DNA from: Athripsodes cinereus
Taxonomy: Eukaryota; Arthropoda; Insecta; Trichoptera; Leptoceridae
Assembly: GCA_947579605.1 (NCBI GenBank)
Contig: OX388307.1
Span: 8,409,237 to 8,473,236 of the forward strand
Direction of reading: 5' to 3'
Length of the DNA stretch: 64,000 nt
Shown here: piece by piece, positions 1 to 12,400 of the stretch
How positions within the stretch are numbered: the stretch's first letter is position 1
Layout: the number at the start of each line of letters is the position of its first letter
Program-made: the position numbers and the translations under genes
The notes under the pieces: model-generated
What the model was told of the DNA's origin: nothing
Database searches by the model: none
What the model saw: only the letters and a program-made list of their open reading frames with translations

Positions 1-26
1 GTACTACTGTCGAAATATAACTCAGC

Positions 27-147
27 CTTAGACAAATTGAATTTGGCGATCGACTACAAACGAACTTTTCGACAATATACCATAACATTATATGCACATT
101 GTCGAAAAGTTCGTTTGTAGTAGATCGCCAAATGCAATTTGTCTAAG
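27..147. repeat. Foldback element, 50-bp arms
   Basis: Positions 27-76 and 98-147 are reverse complements with two mismatches in 50, around a 21-base loop. The arms start and end with 'cttagacaaatt'/'aatttgtctaag'. A transcript would form a long hairpin. It may be a foldback MITE or a local inverted duplication. No clear target-site duplication is visible, and there is no coding content. Confidence 0.85.
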
Positions 148-1664
148 TGGACAAGGATATTGCAAGTTTGTTAATTATTTTCGTCAGCCAAAACTAATCA
201 CATGAAATGTGTTATCTTTTGTGTTGTTTTTTTTTTTTTTCAAAATTTGATATTTATTCTCTGAGTGAGTCGGGATAAAAACCAGTATAAAATAATAATA
301 CAGTATATACTATATGCGCATAGAAAAGGTGAACCTGAAGGAAAGGTATGAATGTATTATAATGTAATAATACTATGTGTTTATTCTATATATCTATGCT
401 GACAATATGAAAAATGAAAGCTTTTGAAAATGGCATCATGTATGTAGGTATCTACTTTGTACGATGAGAGAATAAACTAAATTACAATTCCTTTAAGTTA
501 TATAATACGTAGGTATTGATTATGTATCTGCCTATGTTAAGGTAGGTACTATTGTTCAATCTACAGTACATATATTATAATGTGTCAATATTATGAAATT
601 CTAACGAAATATCTTAGTGCTTTATTCGTCGAAATAACAGTATGGAAGAAATGAATAATTAATATATTGAATGGTTCGAATTATCCCTTTTTTGCTTGTA
701 TTCTAAAAGATGATAACGAAAAAAAGGTTGTAAGACTAAGTATTTTAAGATTAAAATACGTAACTGAAATCTATAGGTTATAATTATTGAAGATGGTCCG
801 CTGGTTACCAAAGTTGTGGAAAATTTTGTGTTAAAATAAATAAAGAAGACGCTTACTTTTAACTATTAATATGAACATAGAATTGGGTAATTTGAAGCAA
901 GTGTTTCCTTCTACTATAAGTTATTGATCACGAGAGAGACGTCTTTCGACTTATCAGGTCATTATGTGGTTTTTCGAGAGGGATTGATGCCGTTTTACAA
1001 ACAACAAGATGACGGTGGTTTATTGCATATTATTATGCCCACTTTTTATTTGATTCCGTCTCTTTTTTGTATGTTTTCAAGTATCCTTTCAAAGTAAAAC
1101 ATCAAGAATACTAAGGCACTTGCAAGCCATTGATAAGACATACCACAAATTCCGAATATATAACTTTCTTATCGCCACGGAAAGACAAGATGATATAGAC
1201 AAATATATTTTTAAATGTAGGTAGGTTCATATAATGCATTAAAGGGCAATAAGTAACAGAAATTTTGTATTACACTCGTAAATGATAGATCCTAAACAAA
1301 CTTGTGTTAAATGGGGTATTAATCAAATTATTAAAATACCAAGCAACCAATACGATGCTTGTAAGAGGTGTGTGAAAATATATCGAGGAACATTTGCCTT
1401 TATAGATAATCAAGGTGATTTAATCATAAAGCAAAATGGACCAAAAAGGTCTAATGCTAAAAACAAATTTATTTAGAAGGTTCTTGATAATGGCAGGTAA
1501 TAATAATATAACAACTTTCAAAACTCCAAGCATTGATACTTTCCTTTGAGTTTACACTAGAAATGTAAAGGATATTCGACAAATATCTGGTATTAATATG
1601 ACGTGACCAGAAATATTCATAATATTTTAAAAAGTAACGCGCATCTATCTATCTATATACATCA
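148..1664. other. AT-rich stretch, no gene seen
   Basis: Contains a T-run near 226-240 and scattered short TA repeats. A 64-codon open frame at 1282-1476 has no recognisable domain and sits in low-complexity AT-rich sequence, so I do not call it. Nothing else is recognised. Confidence 0.6.
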
Positions 1665-1960
1665 TCAACTCTTACAAGCGGGATAGCGGTGAACTAGTTG
1701 TCACGCTGAACTCTGTCCCGTCGACAAAACTCTGAGGCGACTACTGCGCTCAGCTTCTACTGCTGTCAACAAACTTGTAGAATCCAACAGGGCAAACACT
1801 TCCAAATTCGCAGAGAGGAGCTTTAGAGTCGCGGGGCCAACTGCCTGGATTACCAGCGGATCTAAGACAGAATCAGCCTACTGCCATATTCAAAAGCAAG
1901 TTGATAACATTACCTTGAAATGGTCACAGATCATATATCAACGATATATAAAAATCGTAC
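1665..1960 (+). mobile_element. LINE 3'-end fossil (CR1/Jockey-type RT C-terminus)
   Basis: Forward-strand translation gives a tail with 'SFRVAGPTAW', the signature found near the C-terminus of many CR1/Jockey-like reverse transcriptases (usual form: RxFRVxGPxxWNxLP, then a FKxxLK segment). The part after the tryptophan is diverged and frames are broken, so this is a 5'-truncated, dead copy. The superfamily is inferred from the motif only. Confidence 0.6.
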
Positions 1961-1974
1961 ATAACATAACATAC

Positions 1975-2070
1975 ATAGACAATTCACACAGATCGAGCTA
2001 GTCCCAAAGTAAGATGAATCTTGTATTATGGGTACTAACGCGACGATACACACATATACAATGCACTACA
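1975..2070 (+). repeat. Dispersed repeat, copy 1
   Basis: The segment containing 'tcgagctagtcccaaa' and 'cttgtattatgggtac' recurs inverted at about 18588-18665 with a few substitutions. It carries no coding sequence. It resembles repeats common downstream of insect LINE tails, but the parent element is not identified. Confidence 0.6.
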
Positions 2071-2938
2071 CACATATACATGTAACACCCAGTTATTATT
2101 CGGTTTAAGATAGCTACGGATATTCAAAATCCGTTATCCGGTAAAAATACTATCCCTTTGATATCTATTTTATACCACGAGAAGGTTCGCGTAGGTACTA
2201 ATAAGCGGATATTAATTATCTTAATTTATTTTTGTTGACCTGTATAATTAATACGTGTGCATAGTAGCTCACCTAAAACACATAATAATAAGTACCAACC
2301 TATACATATAAATATTACCACTAACAAAAACTTGTACCCTTATAATTTTGTAACAAAGTAACCAAACGATAAATTACATTTTGTAGGTAGATGTTGTAAT
2401 AATAATAATGATGCTGACCCAACGAAATAATTTCCCAAGGTCGGATACAAATTTTACAGGAAAAGCAGGACTATAGTATTAGTGATGTAACAATTTGCAT
2501 TTTAATTTTATTTTATTAGACTAGAATCTGAGACTCAAAAATTTTATATATATATTTTTTTATATTCGACATAAATAAGAATACATGTTCCCGACAACAT
2601 TGAAACATGAATTTGTAGAATAATTGTCTTCTTTATAAAAAAACAAGGTTTACTAAGAGGAAGTACCAGGATGCAAAAAGCTCATGTCATACTTATGTAG
2701 AATAATGGAAAGAAGATTTCTGTATGAACGAATTAAGAGGCAGCAATATTTTTATTTTATAATACATATAAGCAACAATGAGTGACATGACAGTTGTTAC
2801 CTTTGCGTCACTCAAAGTTCATGATACACTAAACGGTTTCACAATAATACATACATGCAAACAAATATCTTTATCAGAGAATACATTACATAATTTAAAT
2901 CTTAAATCTATTACATAAAATTCAAAATCGATACTTCA
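2071..2938. other. AT-rich stretch, no gene seen
   Basis: No motif-bearing open frame or repeat family member was recognised. It includes short AT runs near 2550-2575 and an (aat)-rich patch near 2396-2412. Confidence 0.55.
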
Positions 2939-2941
2939 AAA

Positions 2942-3583
2942 TTATAAAGTTCTAATATTCATCAACAGATGTAAGACTTTCGTAAAGTTATTATAAGTTG
3001 TGTTAAATATATCGATGTGTACCGAAACTTCATTCAAAAGAGCCAGTGCTTTGGCGACGGGCGAGTTACGTATGATATTGGTTCTACCAATTGGTTCATA
3101 AAACAGTTTATGTCGCCTGGATCGATTATATGAATCCGGCACATAGAAGCTAATTTCATACAAGATGCAAGGGTTATGAATGATACCGTGGATCAATTTA
3201 AAAAAATGACGACAGAGGTATTCGTTGCGTCGACATTCCAGCGTCGAGTAGCCCAGGCAACCCATAACAAATAATGAAGGGTATAAGTATGGATAATATC
3301 CATACTCTAATTTGTAAACGTGCCTGAGAAATCGTTTTTGAACTTTTTCAACCAAATTTTTGTAAACTGTTTCGTGAGGACACCAGATTATCGAACCTGA
3401 TTCCAAGAATGTTCTCACAAGAGACTCGTACAAGACTTTCAGTGTGTTTGGGTTTTTGAAGAATTTTTCAGGTTTATGTATGTTGTTAATTCGTAGAAAT
3501 TTGGAAGAGTGACGTTGGTTGCGTATATTACCAATTAAATCAAAATTTTCGACTTGCTTAACTATGGAACTGTACAGTCGACT
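2942..3583 (-). pseudogene. LINE reverse transcriptase C-terminal fragment
   Basis: The minus-strand reading runs open from about 3583 down to the stop at 2942 (roughly 213 codons), longer than the part beginning at the first methionine-like codon (3433). The centre reads 'LVRTFLESGSIIWCPH' and 'VEKVQKRFLRHV', matching the thumb and post-RT region of CR1/Jockey-type LINEs (typical pattern YxSLVRxxLEYGSxxWxP followed by IExxQxKFLR). The endonuclease and the catalytic RT core are missing, so it is a 5'-truncated copy. It is not a host gene. The exact clade is uncertain. Confidence 0.75.
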
Positions 3584-6500
3584 TTTATTCTAATGAATAT
3601 TTGCATTAAAACCAATGTCAAATAAAAATCCCTTACATCACTATACATAATATAATATAATTTACTCTTACAATGTTTACCATTATAACTCGAGGTATTA
3701 TTAAGGTAGGCATGTGGACATCGCTATCCTTTTATCACGGAACATACACAAAGTAGACAAGGTGTGAAATGGAAATCGTTGCTTTCTCTCCACAATACAG
3801 ATTACTCTATCCCTTCGTTTCCATCAGATCTTAGACAAATTGTACTAACGCTTGGCATTATTTGCTTGAAGGAGAGCAGAATATTCAACTGGTTTAATAT
3901 AAATAATTATGTAATTATTTAAAAAAAAAAATTGCTTGTAGAGTATAATGGTATATAAAGGAAGGACGTATTTTATCGAAATTGTTGAAATGAATTTAAT
4001 TTTTTTCATAGTAATAGTTTATTGTCCACAATACAGCTTTATATTTGATGTCATTTCCAATATAATGACTTCTTTACCTTATGTTTTTAACAGACTCTTA
4101 GTTTGTCGATTACTCAATTCCACACTTACAAGAAGGATGTAAAAATATTAAATTATACTTACAAATAAAATACGATAATAATCACTAAATGTGAAAATAG
4201 AGCAAGACTCTTTGTTGAAAACAACTTAAAAGTTCTGAAAGATGAACTACTATAGCATTAATAAATATGAATCAAAGATTGCAGAGAATTTTAAATGACA
4301 ATATCTCTTTAAACCAAAAAGGTTTCGTAGTACAAAATAGGTTGTCCTGTAATTTCTAAAACCGTACGTGGTAATAACATAAGGTATCAAATGGAGTCTG
4401 TTCTATTTTGTTCAGTTGGTACGTATATGAAATTACATTTATGGCAGCCATTAGGCACAGCGTATGAGAAATTATGTGATATTGCGTGGTAAGGACAACG
4501 ACGATCGCCCTAGCGTTTTGTACAAAATGAGGGTTACTTGTTAGGTTACTACTGTCTGGTAGGTGTCGCGTTAAAACGAGGAGGTTCATTCGCAATAACG
4601 AGACACACACAATATTATATCATTAAACCTTTATGAAATACGTTTATATGGACAAAGAAATGACAATAAACGAATCGCTTTGGTCCAATAAATATGTATG
4701 ATTGTGACTAGAAATTTTAGTATGGCACGTTGGTTAGAAAAGCATGTATGAGGAACCTTTTGAATGTTACAGAAGCAAAAAATGTATATAAAGACGAAAA
4801 TGAATGATAATTTGTTGGCAGACTGTAAAACTTTTCATTAAAGAAGAAATTTTAACAAAAATTCCAAATACTCTTAAATCAACTTGATAAGCAAGTTTTA
4901 AAATACATTTTTAAATTTGAATACATAAATGTAAAACGCACTTATATTGCACATTGCCTCTGTGGAGTTAAGCAATTTTTACAGTCGGAAATTGTATTGA
5001 GAACCAACATGAAAGGAAGAATTTCACTCATTCTTAATACATAAATTAAGAACTTATCGTGAATAGAAACATTTAAAAAATACTAAGGCGCTATTAAAAT
5101 TCAGGATACGTTTGCACACATTGTTTCAGCGAATGAAATACAATATAAAATAATTCAGGAGAAAAGTACTCATTGTAACAGAGGGGGAATTAACGATGGG
5201 CAGTTTGATTCGTAGGTAATACTTAGGCAGTTATCGATAGTAGGGGTAACGTTAATTTCTGATATTAATAATATTAATATCATTTGCTAGCCAATGCCTT
5301 TCTAATATTAATAGAACTTTTATCAAGATGCAGTAATCTAACGATCAATGTAGTGCTTATATATTTATTATAAATATATAACTAACACATGGACAATTCA
5401 CAGTGAAAAATAAATATTTTGAACATAGTTTGAAAGGTGTGATATAAGTAAAATAATTCTACATAAATAGATTTAATTAATATTCCTACCCCACAAAAGA
5501 TTATGTATTGTTGATGCATAATTAAATTTAACATATGCATCAAAAGCTAATGTATATTTTCCAATTGAACTCATGTATTTATAGAGCTTTCGGTTCGTTT
5601 AAAAGCTGCATCTAAACAGAAGGTGTTAATTATGCAACTAAATTAAAGAAAATTACAAGTGACTAAGACGTTAATTTTAATACAAAGAAAACACGTAGTT
5701 AAATGAACTTCTACAACAAATAAAGATTTATATTCCAAGTCAGAAACTTTAAGCTCAATGAATTCAATTCAATGTTATTGTATTAACACCTTTATTCAAA
5801 AGCTTCATTATTACGACGCGTGACACGGTAGGATATTATTATTAAATATCTAAAATCAATAGTCGTTACATTGTGAATCAACTTTAAACCCGACTTCGGT
5901 CGAGATGAAACTTTAAATAAACATAACAAAAAAACCACGTCTAGATAACATGTATGTTTCTGAGAAATGACATAAAAAGTAGGAAAAAATGACAAATTAT
6001 TAGCTAATTTATAGTTTAGACAAACAAAAAATTAACAGCATTTCACTTATCTGATACAATATTATGCGGTTAATCATTACCTCGGGTTGACACCTCTCAA
6101 AAATATATCCAATAATCATTAAATTTTGACAAACATGGTATTTCTATTATATATCTATATTTTCAGTAAATGAAATACGTATTTTTTTATTCCTAAATTT
6201 ACCTACTCTTCTCTTTTTTTCAAGCTTCAATTCTTAGTTTGCAGTAGAATTTTGATTTTTTTTCCATTCAGATCTGTCCTCAAATTCTCGCGTAGACTGT
6301 TAAGATGCCTAAAATATTGAATTTTGAAAAGAGTGTATTTTTTCTTGTGTTCTGTTAAACATACATACATATTGACATACTGTGTAAAATATTTATACGG
6401 GGATAATAGATACTATTATTACAAAGGACTTTTATCTATTAATAATAACATAAGAAATAAGCTTCTTGCTTACACACGCATTTACATCACACATCCAATA

Positions 6501-7025
6501 GACAATAGATAGATACAAGTAAAGTAGGTAGACAATATCAAAAGCTATGGTTGTAATACAAAAGAGAATTAGTATTATTATTTTATTGTGTAACATCAGG
6601 TACTTTTATATCCGGATATTGGTAAGAAACGGAACTAGACAATACAATAATACAATGAGTACTTACTGGACGGTTTAATTAAAAATGAAGTTTATTTTAT
6701 ATGTATTTCTTTTATTTTATATATATTGAAGTTTATTTTATATATATTGTTTAGGTATATACACGAAGCAATTTTATGTTTAGTACCTATAGATACCTGG
6801 TCCTTTATTTTTTTAAGATTCTGCATTATGAAAAAACTTGCATGCTACGAGATTTACATGCAGTTGACCCAGTCAGCCACGACTATCGCCTGTTCATAGA
6901 GTCTCTTATAGAGACAAGATGTTCTCTGAGTGCGTTGGCGCTCAGTATTTATAATATGCTCATCATTTACGCAGGTTCAAAAGGCTTGGATGTTTCTTTA
7001 TTGAAAATCCAGTACACCGCTCCTA
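3584..7025. other. Long AT-rich stretch, no gene seen
   Basis: Short open frames occur here (for example 3948-4142, 4356-4610, 6324-6512, 6776-7048), but none shows a domain, composition shift or homologue I recognise. TA microsatellite-like runs occur near 5360-5385 and 6700-6750. No exon, RNA gene or element end could be supported. Confidence 0.55.
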
Positions 7026-7029
7026 AAAC

Positions 7030-7145
7030 AATGACACCAGATCACTAGAAATGTCCTGGGAAGAAGTGACCCAATTGGCGCAAAAATGTTTCGGATAAAG
7101 ACTGATTTTTGCCCGGTGCTCCCAGGACAAGCGCTGAAGGGCAAA
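7030..7145 (+). mobile_element. LINE 3'-end fossil, family A
   Basis: The run containing 'cctgggaagaagtgaccca' and 'gctgaagggcaaat' matches, with decay, the terminal coding segment also seen at 17551-17678, 38137-38405, 53985-54172, 56065-56235 and 59745-59850. The family consensus ends in a peptide like 'AQGMSWKEATQLAQRR' and a stop shortly after. This is the most diverged forward copy. Confidence 0.55.
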
Positions 7146-7921
7146 TGAATAAACTGACAAAAATGTTTTTGCGGAAAAAATCTCTGTAATGGTTGCATTA
7201 TAATAACTTCAACAGTCTTACCTTTTTCACTGTTATAGAAACAAGATGTAAAAGTTGATAACATTTAACGAGAGAAACTCACGAAACAGCATTGCCTTAC
7301 CTGAAACAAACATAAAAACATTTATTAAAAACATGTCCTTGATTTCACATTTTGAATACCCCTGGCTGAGCAAACAAATCAATTTGCAATGATTTGTTAT
7401 AGGCATAGAGTAATACTTATTCTTTGGCACGATTGATTCGAATCAAGTCAATAAAATCAAAAACACAAATAACAGAATCAAAACAATTCGTACCTACAAT
7501 AATAATTTGGTCTACTAACTTCGAAATAAGTCTTGTAGCTAATAAGAGATTTAACGTACCATAAGTTTAACTCAGAAATAATATTATTTGTATCTTAGTA
7601 GGTATACGAGTATAGTACCTTCCTACCACAATTTAACTCATTTTATAGTTAATCTGTTAACAAAAAAATTAAACTCGTCGAAAAACTAAGTCGATTATTT
7701 TTTGGAAGTGTAACGTAAATAATAGGTAATTTCAGAAGTTAACAATAAAAAAAGGTCCTCAACACGAAAAAGTCGGAAACTATGTAGATCCACAAAATGA
7801 AAAGGTTGGACGTCGGAAAACGGAATCAGTACCTTGGACGCTTTAAATAAAACAGTTGCTTTGACGGGTAGTAATAATAATGAAAATCTCTATTGCACAA
7901 AAATAGTACACAATGGAAAAA
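7146..7921. other. No gene seen
   Basis: AT-rich unique-looking sequence. Short open frames on the minus strand (7233-7430) have no recognisable features. Confidence 0.55.
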
Positions 7922-8027
7922 AACATGACATCATTATTATGAACACATAATTTTGTGCAATGGGTGAGTTTATCTATCACAGAACCGCGATATCTTCCAA
8001 CTAACTCATAAGTAATATTATTTGACA
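7922..8027 (-). mobile_element. LINE 3' UTR fragment, family E
   Basis: Contains 'gaacacataattttgtgcaa', 'gggtgagtttat' and 'gatatcttccaactaac'. These are the reverse complement of the conserved tail of a LINE whose better copy is at 58537-59106. Other copies lie at 11127, 13322, 33095, 38045 and 57285. Non-coding 3' UTR only. Confidence 0.6.
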
Positions 8028-10508
8028 GGTACCAACTCTTAAAAAAATCAATGGATAAATTAATAAATATTTAACGGAAAAGCGTAATAGCTATTTTTTT
8101 TAAGATTAACTAAAAAGTTCACCACAATTTTAACGGAAGCGTATTATTAACTGGTTAATCCGTTAAACGCTAATGCTCATCTCTACTTCCTATTTACGTA
8201 CATACATACAATGTATGAAGGTTGTAGTAGTACCCGATATGTACGCTATCGGAATATAGAAATCATTAGTCGATGTGGAAGTTGGGTACCTACACCAATA
8301 CTATCTACTCTCACGTAGCTTAGTATTTATCTAGATACCTTTTCTACCAAGAAGGGAAGAAAGATGTATGACAAAAGGGTTTACAATGGATACCTTAATA
8401 TTGTCATATTATCATCGACTGAATGGTTATTTTTTATTTAATCTAGCAAGCGACTTTAAACTAGAAAGTAAATACTTTTAAAATTACGGAAATATTATCA
8501 GAAACAAAAGTTTTAATAAAATACGATAAGTGATTATAGCAAATCGATTGCTTAAAAACATCATCCAAACAAAATTATATTTTAAACGACCGCTGTTGTT
8601 AATTAAACAAAAACCATCTTTCGTTCCTTTCGATATCCCTTTACAATGACTTTGTACGTGATTTACTTTGATAACGAGTTTAAAACAAAATACATATGGA
8701 TAATAAACCTACATATGTAAATAGGCAATGAATTTTTTTTAGAAAAAATCTGTTTTTACCTAAATTGGCCAAATTGAGCCAATGATCGAAGAAGAATAGG
8801 TATGTAAACGTCGAAAGATATAATTATAGGGTTTCAAAAACATCGACTTAAGTAAATGAGTATCGATATTATTCCCTAAACGGACTATTACAATAATATA
8901 AAAAGAAAGCTGCCTCGTACCACGCAGGGGTAGTTATGAAAGGAGATAGAAAAGTTTACCATCAAACATAAAACAAACCAAGTACAAAAGAGATAAATCT
9001 GAAGATAGATTATATTCGCACGTGATCCGAATCAAATATCACAATATCATTGTTATTACGAATACTACCTATTATATTGCATTATATATCTACCTACTGG
9101 TGTTGCCTGCGGGGAAAAATTAATCGGGAAAATTATTTTATGGCTTCATATCATATCAAGTATGCCTACATATTATTTACGTATGTAGGAAACATATAAC
9201 AATGCTCTTAAAATGTTATATTTCCATTGTAGTAGGTACCAAATATTAGGATATTTTATGGAACATTTTATCACTAATATTTAGATAGTGATATCTTAGT
9301 ACAGTTTCCAATTACGTTACGGTATATTTTTTTAAGAAATTTCACTTCATTTTCCTCATAATACACAAGAAGCCCATTATATTAATTCACTAAAAATATC
9401 AAATTTAAATTTATCGATGATACTGGTAATAAAAGGTCTTATGACATAAAGACGTGATGCAAACCTTCAACATTGAAAAAGTTGTGAATAGTTTCACAGT
9501 ACAACCAAAACTAGAAATAAATATCTCGTTTAATAAATTGTTACCAATTTAATAAGTTTAACTTATATAGAAATATATAAAATTCTCACGATAGGTATTT
9601 TAAATATATTAACCAGCACGTTAAATAATATAAGTAAAGAGATGCACACATTTGGGTTAGCTTTTTATTGAAATTGATTATTAATAGATATTCATGTGAA
9701 GATACAACAAAATCGTAAACGAAACACAAAAAGAAATCTACAAATAATTGTCCAACAAATTCGTAAATGGAACAGGTGTTCAATCGTTTAAGAAACAATA
9801 AAATAAAAACAAAAAGAATGGAAAGAGAGAGAGAGAGAAGCGCCCGATCGCAACAATATGAAGTGTATCGTAAATGCTATTTTCCAATAAATTTATCCAG
9901 GCTATTTTTATTTGTTTGTTTGTTTCTATATGCTCGCTTATCCTACCATAAAGAGAAAATAATGTAATATTTATAAGAGAAAACGGAAGAAAGGGTCAAG
10001 CGAGGTTTTTGAGAAAAGACAAAAGAACAAGAAAAAAAATGGAAATAATATACGTACCTACCTATATAAAAGGATAGTAAGAAAGCCAATAAAAGAAGGT
10101 AAAAGCGAACGATTTCAAGGGGATTTTGTTTTACATTCTTTCTTTTAGTCTTGCGGTTCCATAATATGCAGTATAGACGTATCTCCATATATGTAATATT
10201 ATTCTTCTTCAGGCTGATATTATGTATTACTTGATTCACGATATTTATAGTACATAGTGCATTGGGGTCTTTAATAAATTCCATCAGAATATTTTGTAGC
10301 CAATTTGAATACATAAATTTGTAAAATGTATAAGATGTAATATCCTATAAATAATGCAGGATACAAAGAAAGGGTTAATATATTATATGGGTATATAAGA
10401 ATAGAATAATTTATTGATACACTATAAAATCCATAAGAATAAAAGTACACATAATATATTATATAATATTATGAAAATAATAAATTTCAGAATCCTTTAT
10501 TTTAAAGT
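8028..10508. other. Long AT-rich stretch, no gene seen
   Basis: Holds a GA microsatellite near 9820-9839. The 123-codon minus frame at 9943-10314 is the longest open frame but is Tyr/Phe/Ile-rich, as expected of AT-rich non-coding DNA, and shows no domain. Confidence 0.55.
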
Positions 10509-10668
10509 TCGTTTCGTCGTAGCCTGGAGGTAGAGTCTCGGCCTCTTAAAAAAGGGGTCCGCGGTTCGATCCCAGGTGGCGGCAAACTCCCCTTTCACGA
10601 CACAAGCTTTTAGCTTACTGTGGAAGGTGTATAAAGTTGTATTTGGGTTTATAACAAAACCCAGATAT

Positions 10669-10716
<48 letters not shown>
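10509..10716 (+). mobile_element. tRNA-derived SINE, family 1, with A43 tail
   Basis: The head has a pol III A-box-like run ('tagcctggaggtagagtc') and a B box ('ggttcgatccc'). The body includes 'caaactcccctttcacgac' and a 3' part 'tttgggtttataacaaaacc', then 43 consecutive A's at 10674-10716. A second copy lies inverted at 33412-33570 and a 3' fragment at 55993-56055. The long pure A tail suggests a young insertion, since such tails shrink fast. Open frames crossing it on both strands are only the repeat translated. Confidence 0.85.
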
Positions 10717-10717
<1 letters not shown>

Positions 10718-11100
10718 ATTCAATGAAAATTATGGAAGTTGATCTAGCAGCCGAAAAAGAGTAAATTTTTCTGACGTTTCTGACGCCATTTAGATGGAAC
10801 ATCATCGTCCACTCGAGATTTGAAAAAGATTTAGGTAATAAAAGAAAACGGTTGCTTCTATTGGTGTCCAAAAAACTTTTTCAATTGGTGGGCCCAATAT
10901 CGTGATAATGGGAAAGTGGCCCGTGTGATAAACATTACGAATAATACATTTGAAATATTCAAATGTGTGCCATCCATCCTGAATATCTTCTTTTCATTGA
11001 AATGGAGAGAACAATCTGCATGTTTATGGTATACTGGCTATCTCACATGAGGGAGATCCCATAATGGTGTAGACAGATAAATTTACGATATCAAATTTTT
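10717..11100. other. No gene seen
   Basis: Sequence around 10780-10920 loosely resembles 12950-13040 (both contain a 'caattggtgg'/'cgattggtgg' context), suggesting a decayed shared repeat. Nothing more is supported. Confidence 0.4.
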
Positions 11101-11126
11101 AATAATAATAATAATAATAATAATAA
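11101..11126. repeat. (AAT)n microsatellite
   Basis: About 26 bases of uninterrupted 'aat' triplets abutting a LINE tail on the minus strand. It is probably the simple-repeat 3' tail of that LINE copy. Confidence 0.9.
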
Positions 11127-11235
11127 ACTTTATTGTGCCTTAAAAAAACATACATATAAACAGATTATAAATACAAATAATTATCATGCACAATGGGCGA
11201 GTTTATCGCGTGCAAGCGATATCTTCCAACTAACC
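11127..11235 (-). mobile_element. LINE 3' UTR, family E
   Basis: In transcript sense (minus strand) it reads 'gttagttggaagatatcgc', a small loop, 'gcgataaactcgccc', and ends in an 'aataaag'-like signal next to the (AAT)n tail. Positions 11205-11220 form a stem (ATCGC/GCGAT in plus-strand terms). At 58578-58593 the same stem is kept with different bases (ATTGCC/GGCAAT). Confidence 0.7.
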
Positions 11236-12059
11236 CAAAAATCATAAAAAAAAGAAAATAAAGAAAATAATATATACATACATAAAAAGTTAAATAAATA
11301 TACCTACAAACAGGCAAACACCTGCGCACACAATGAGGGAAAGTCTGGATATCGAATTTTTCGGTCTAATTTTCCATTGAATTCTTTGTATATTAAAACA
11401 CTTTTTCAAAATTAGTTACGATAAATAAAGAGTTTCATTTATTATCATGATATAACAACTCTTAGAAACCACACAGAGAGAATAATAATTACAATATACT
11501 AACATTACATAACAATTGCGTGGTAGATTCACGTGTATCAAATATTTATATTATACAAAAAGTACACCCGATATATTTTAATTACGAATTCAGTGCTCAT
11601 TAGTGAATGTTTTGTTTAGCTGGAAAAAAGTTTTAATTACTACGAAGCTAATTAGTAATTCTATATCAGAAGGATTAATTATGAAAATACTTTGAAATCC
11701 TTTTTAATAGAAGCCTTCAAGAACAGATAAACAATATTTCCCGAGTTTCACGAAGTACCTTATTCTCAAACAAGAATTAAACATCTTTCTGTGTAGGTAT
11801 ATATTATATACATGCACTGAGTAATTAACAAAATGAATTATAAAAAAAAATCAATGTATTGTACTCGTTATTATTAATAATCTACGTCTTTATAAAATAA
11901 ATTTTTCATTACGAGAAAATAATGATTTCATGCGCGTGTATTTTTTTATTAGATCTCGGGTGGTGTGAACACGTCACAAATGACAAAATACATAAATGAC
12001 GTGGGATTCCCGGCAAAGAATAAGTCTAACCTATTCTCTGTCATCTCTGTGCCAAAAAA
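11236..12059. other. No gene seen
   Basis: AT-rich sequence without recognisable coding or repeat content. Confidence 0.55.
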
Positions 12060-12190
12060 ATAAGAAACTTAGGATGTGTAGCATACATCACCGCTGAATT
12101 TATATTAATAATGTTGTATGCTTTACGAACAAACTGCCTTTTATAGAACATTCGAAAACTTACAAAAAATATCGGAAGGCATATTCTTTA
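12060..12190. repeat. Diverged dispersed repeat J, copy 1
   Basis: The run 'ctgccttttatagaacattc' followed by 'gaaaacttacaaaaaa' aligns by eye with 36180-36235 and 31725-31765. The similarity is partial and only short cores are convincing. The parent element is unknown. Confidence 0.4.
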
Positions 12191-12210
12191 ACGGACGAAA
12201 ATAAATAAAA

Positions 12211-12400
12211 AACTATCCAAGTACACCTGAACCAAGTGCGCTCTGATGAATTCGTATGAACTTAGTCATACTTATTCGATCAAAGTTGAATAGGATACAA
12301 CTTAATTCATACTTTGGTCTGATAAGAGCTTCCAAGTTCATACGAATTCACTTGGAATGTTTCATCAAAGCGCACTTGATGCATGTATACTTGGACAGTG
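12211..12400. repeat. Palindromic MITE-like element
   Basis: The terminal parts are inverted repeats: 'ccaagtacacctgaacca' plus 'agtgcgctctgatga' on the left, and the complement of 'ccaagtatacatgcatca' plus 'agtgcgctttgatga' on the right. Inside, 'attcgtatgaactt' (left) pairs with 'aagttcatacgaatt' (right). The whole is about 190 bp with no transposase. The 76-codon open frame across it reflects the palindrome, not a gene. Target duplication is unclear. Confidence 0.7.

Noticed and set aside
9943..10314. 123-codon minus-strand frame
   Set aside because: Tyr/Phe/Ile-rich composition typical of AT-rich random sequence. No domain or repeat match.
10576..10764. Lysine-run protein (and a Phe-run frame on the other strand)
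   Set aside because: It is the translated A43 tail of the SINE at 10509-10716.
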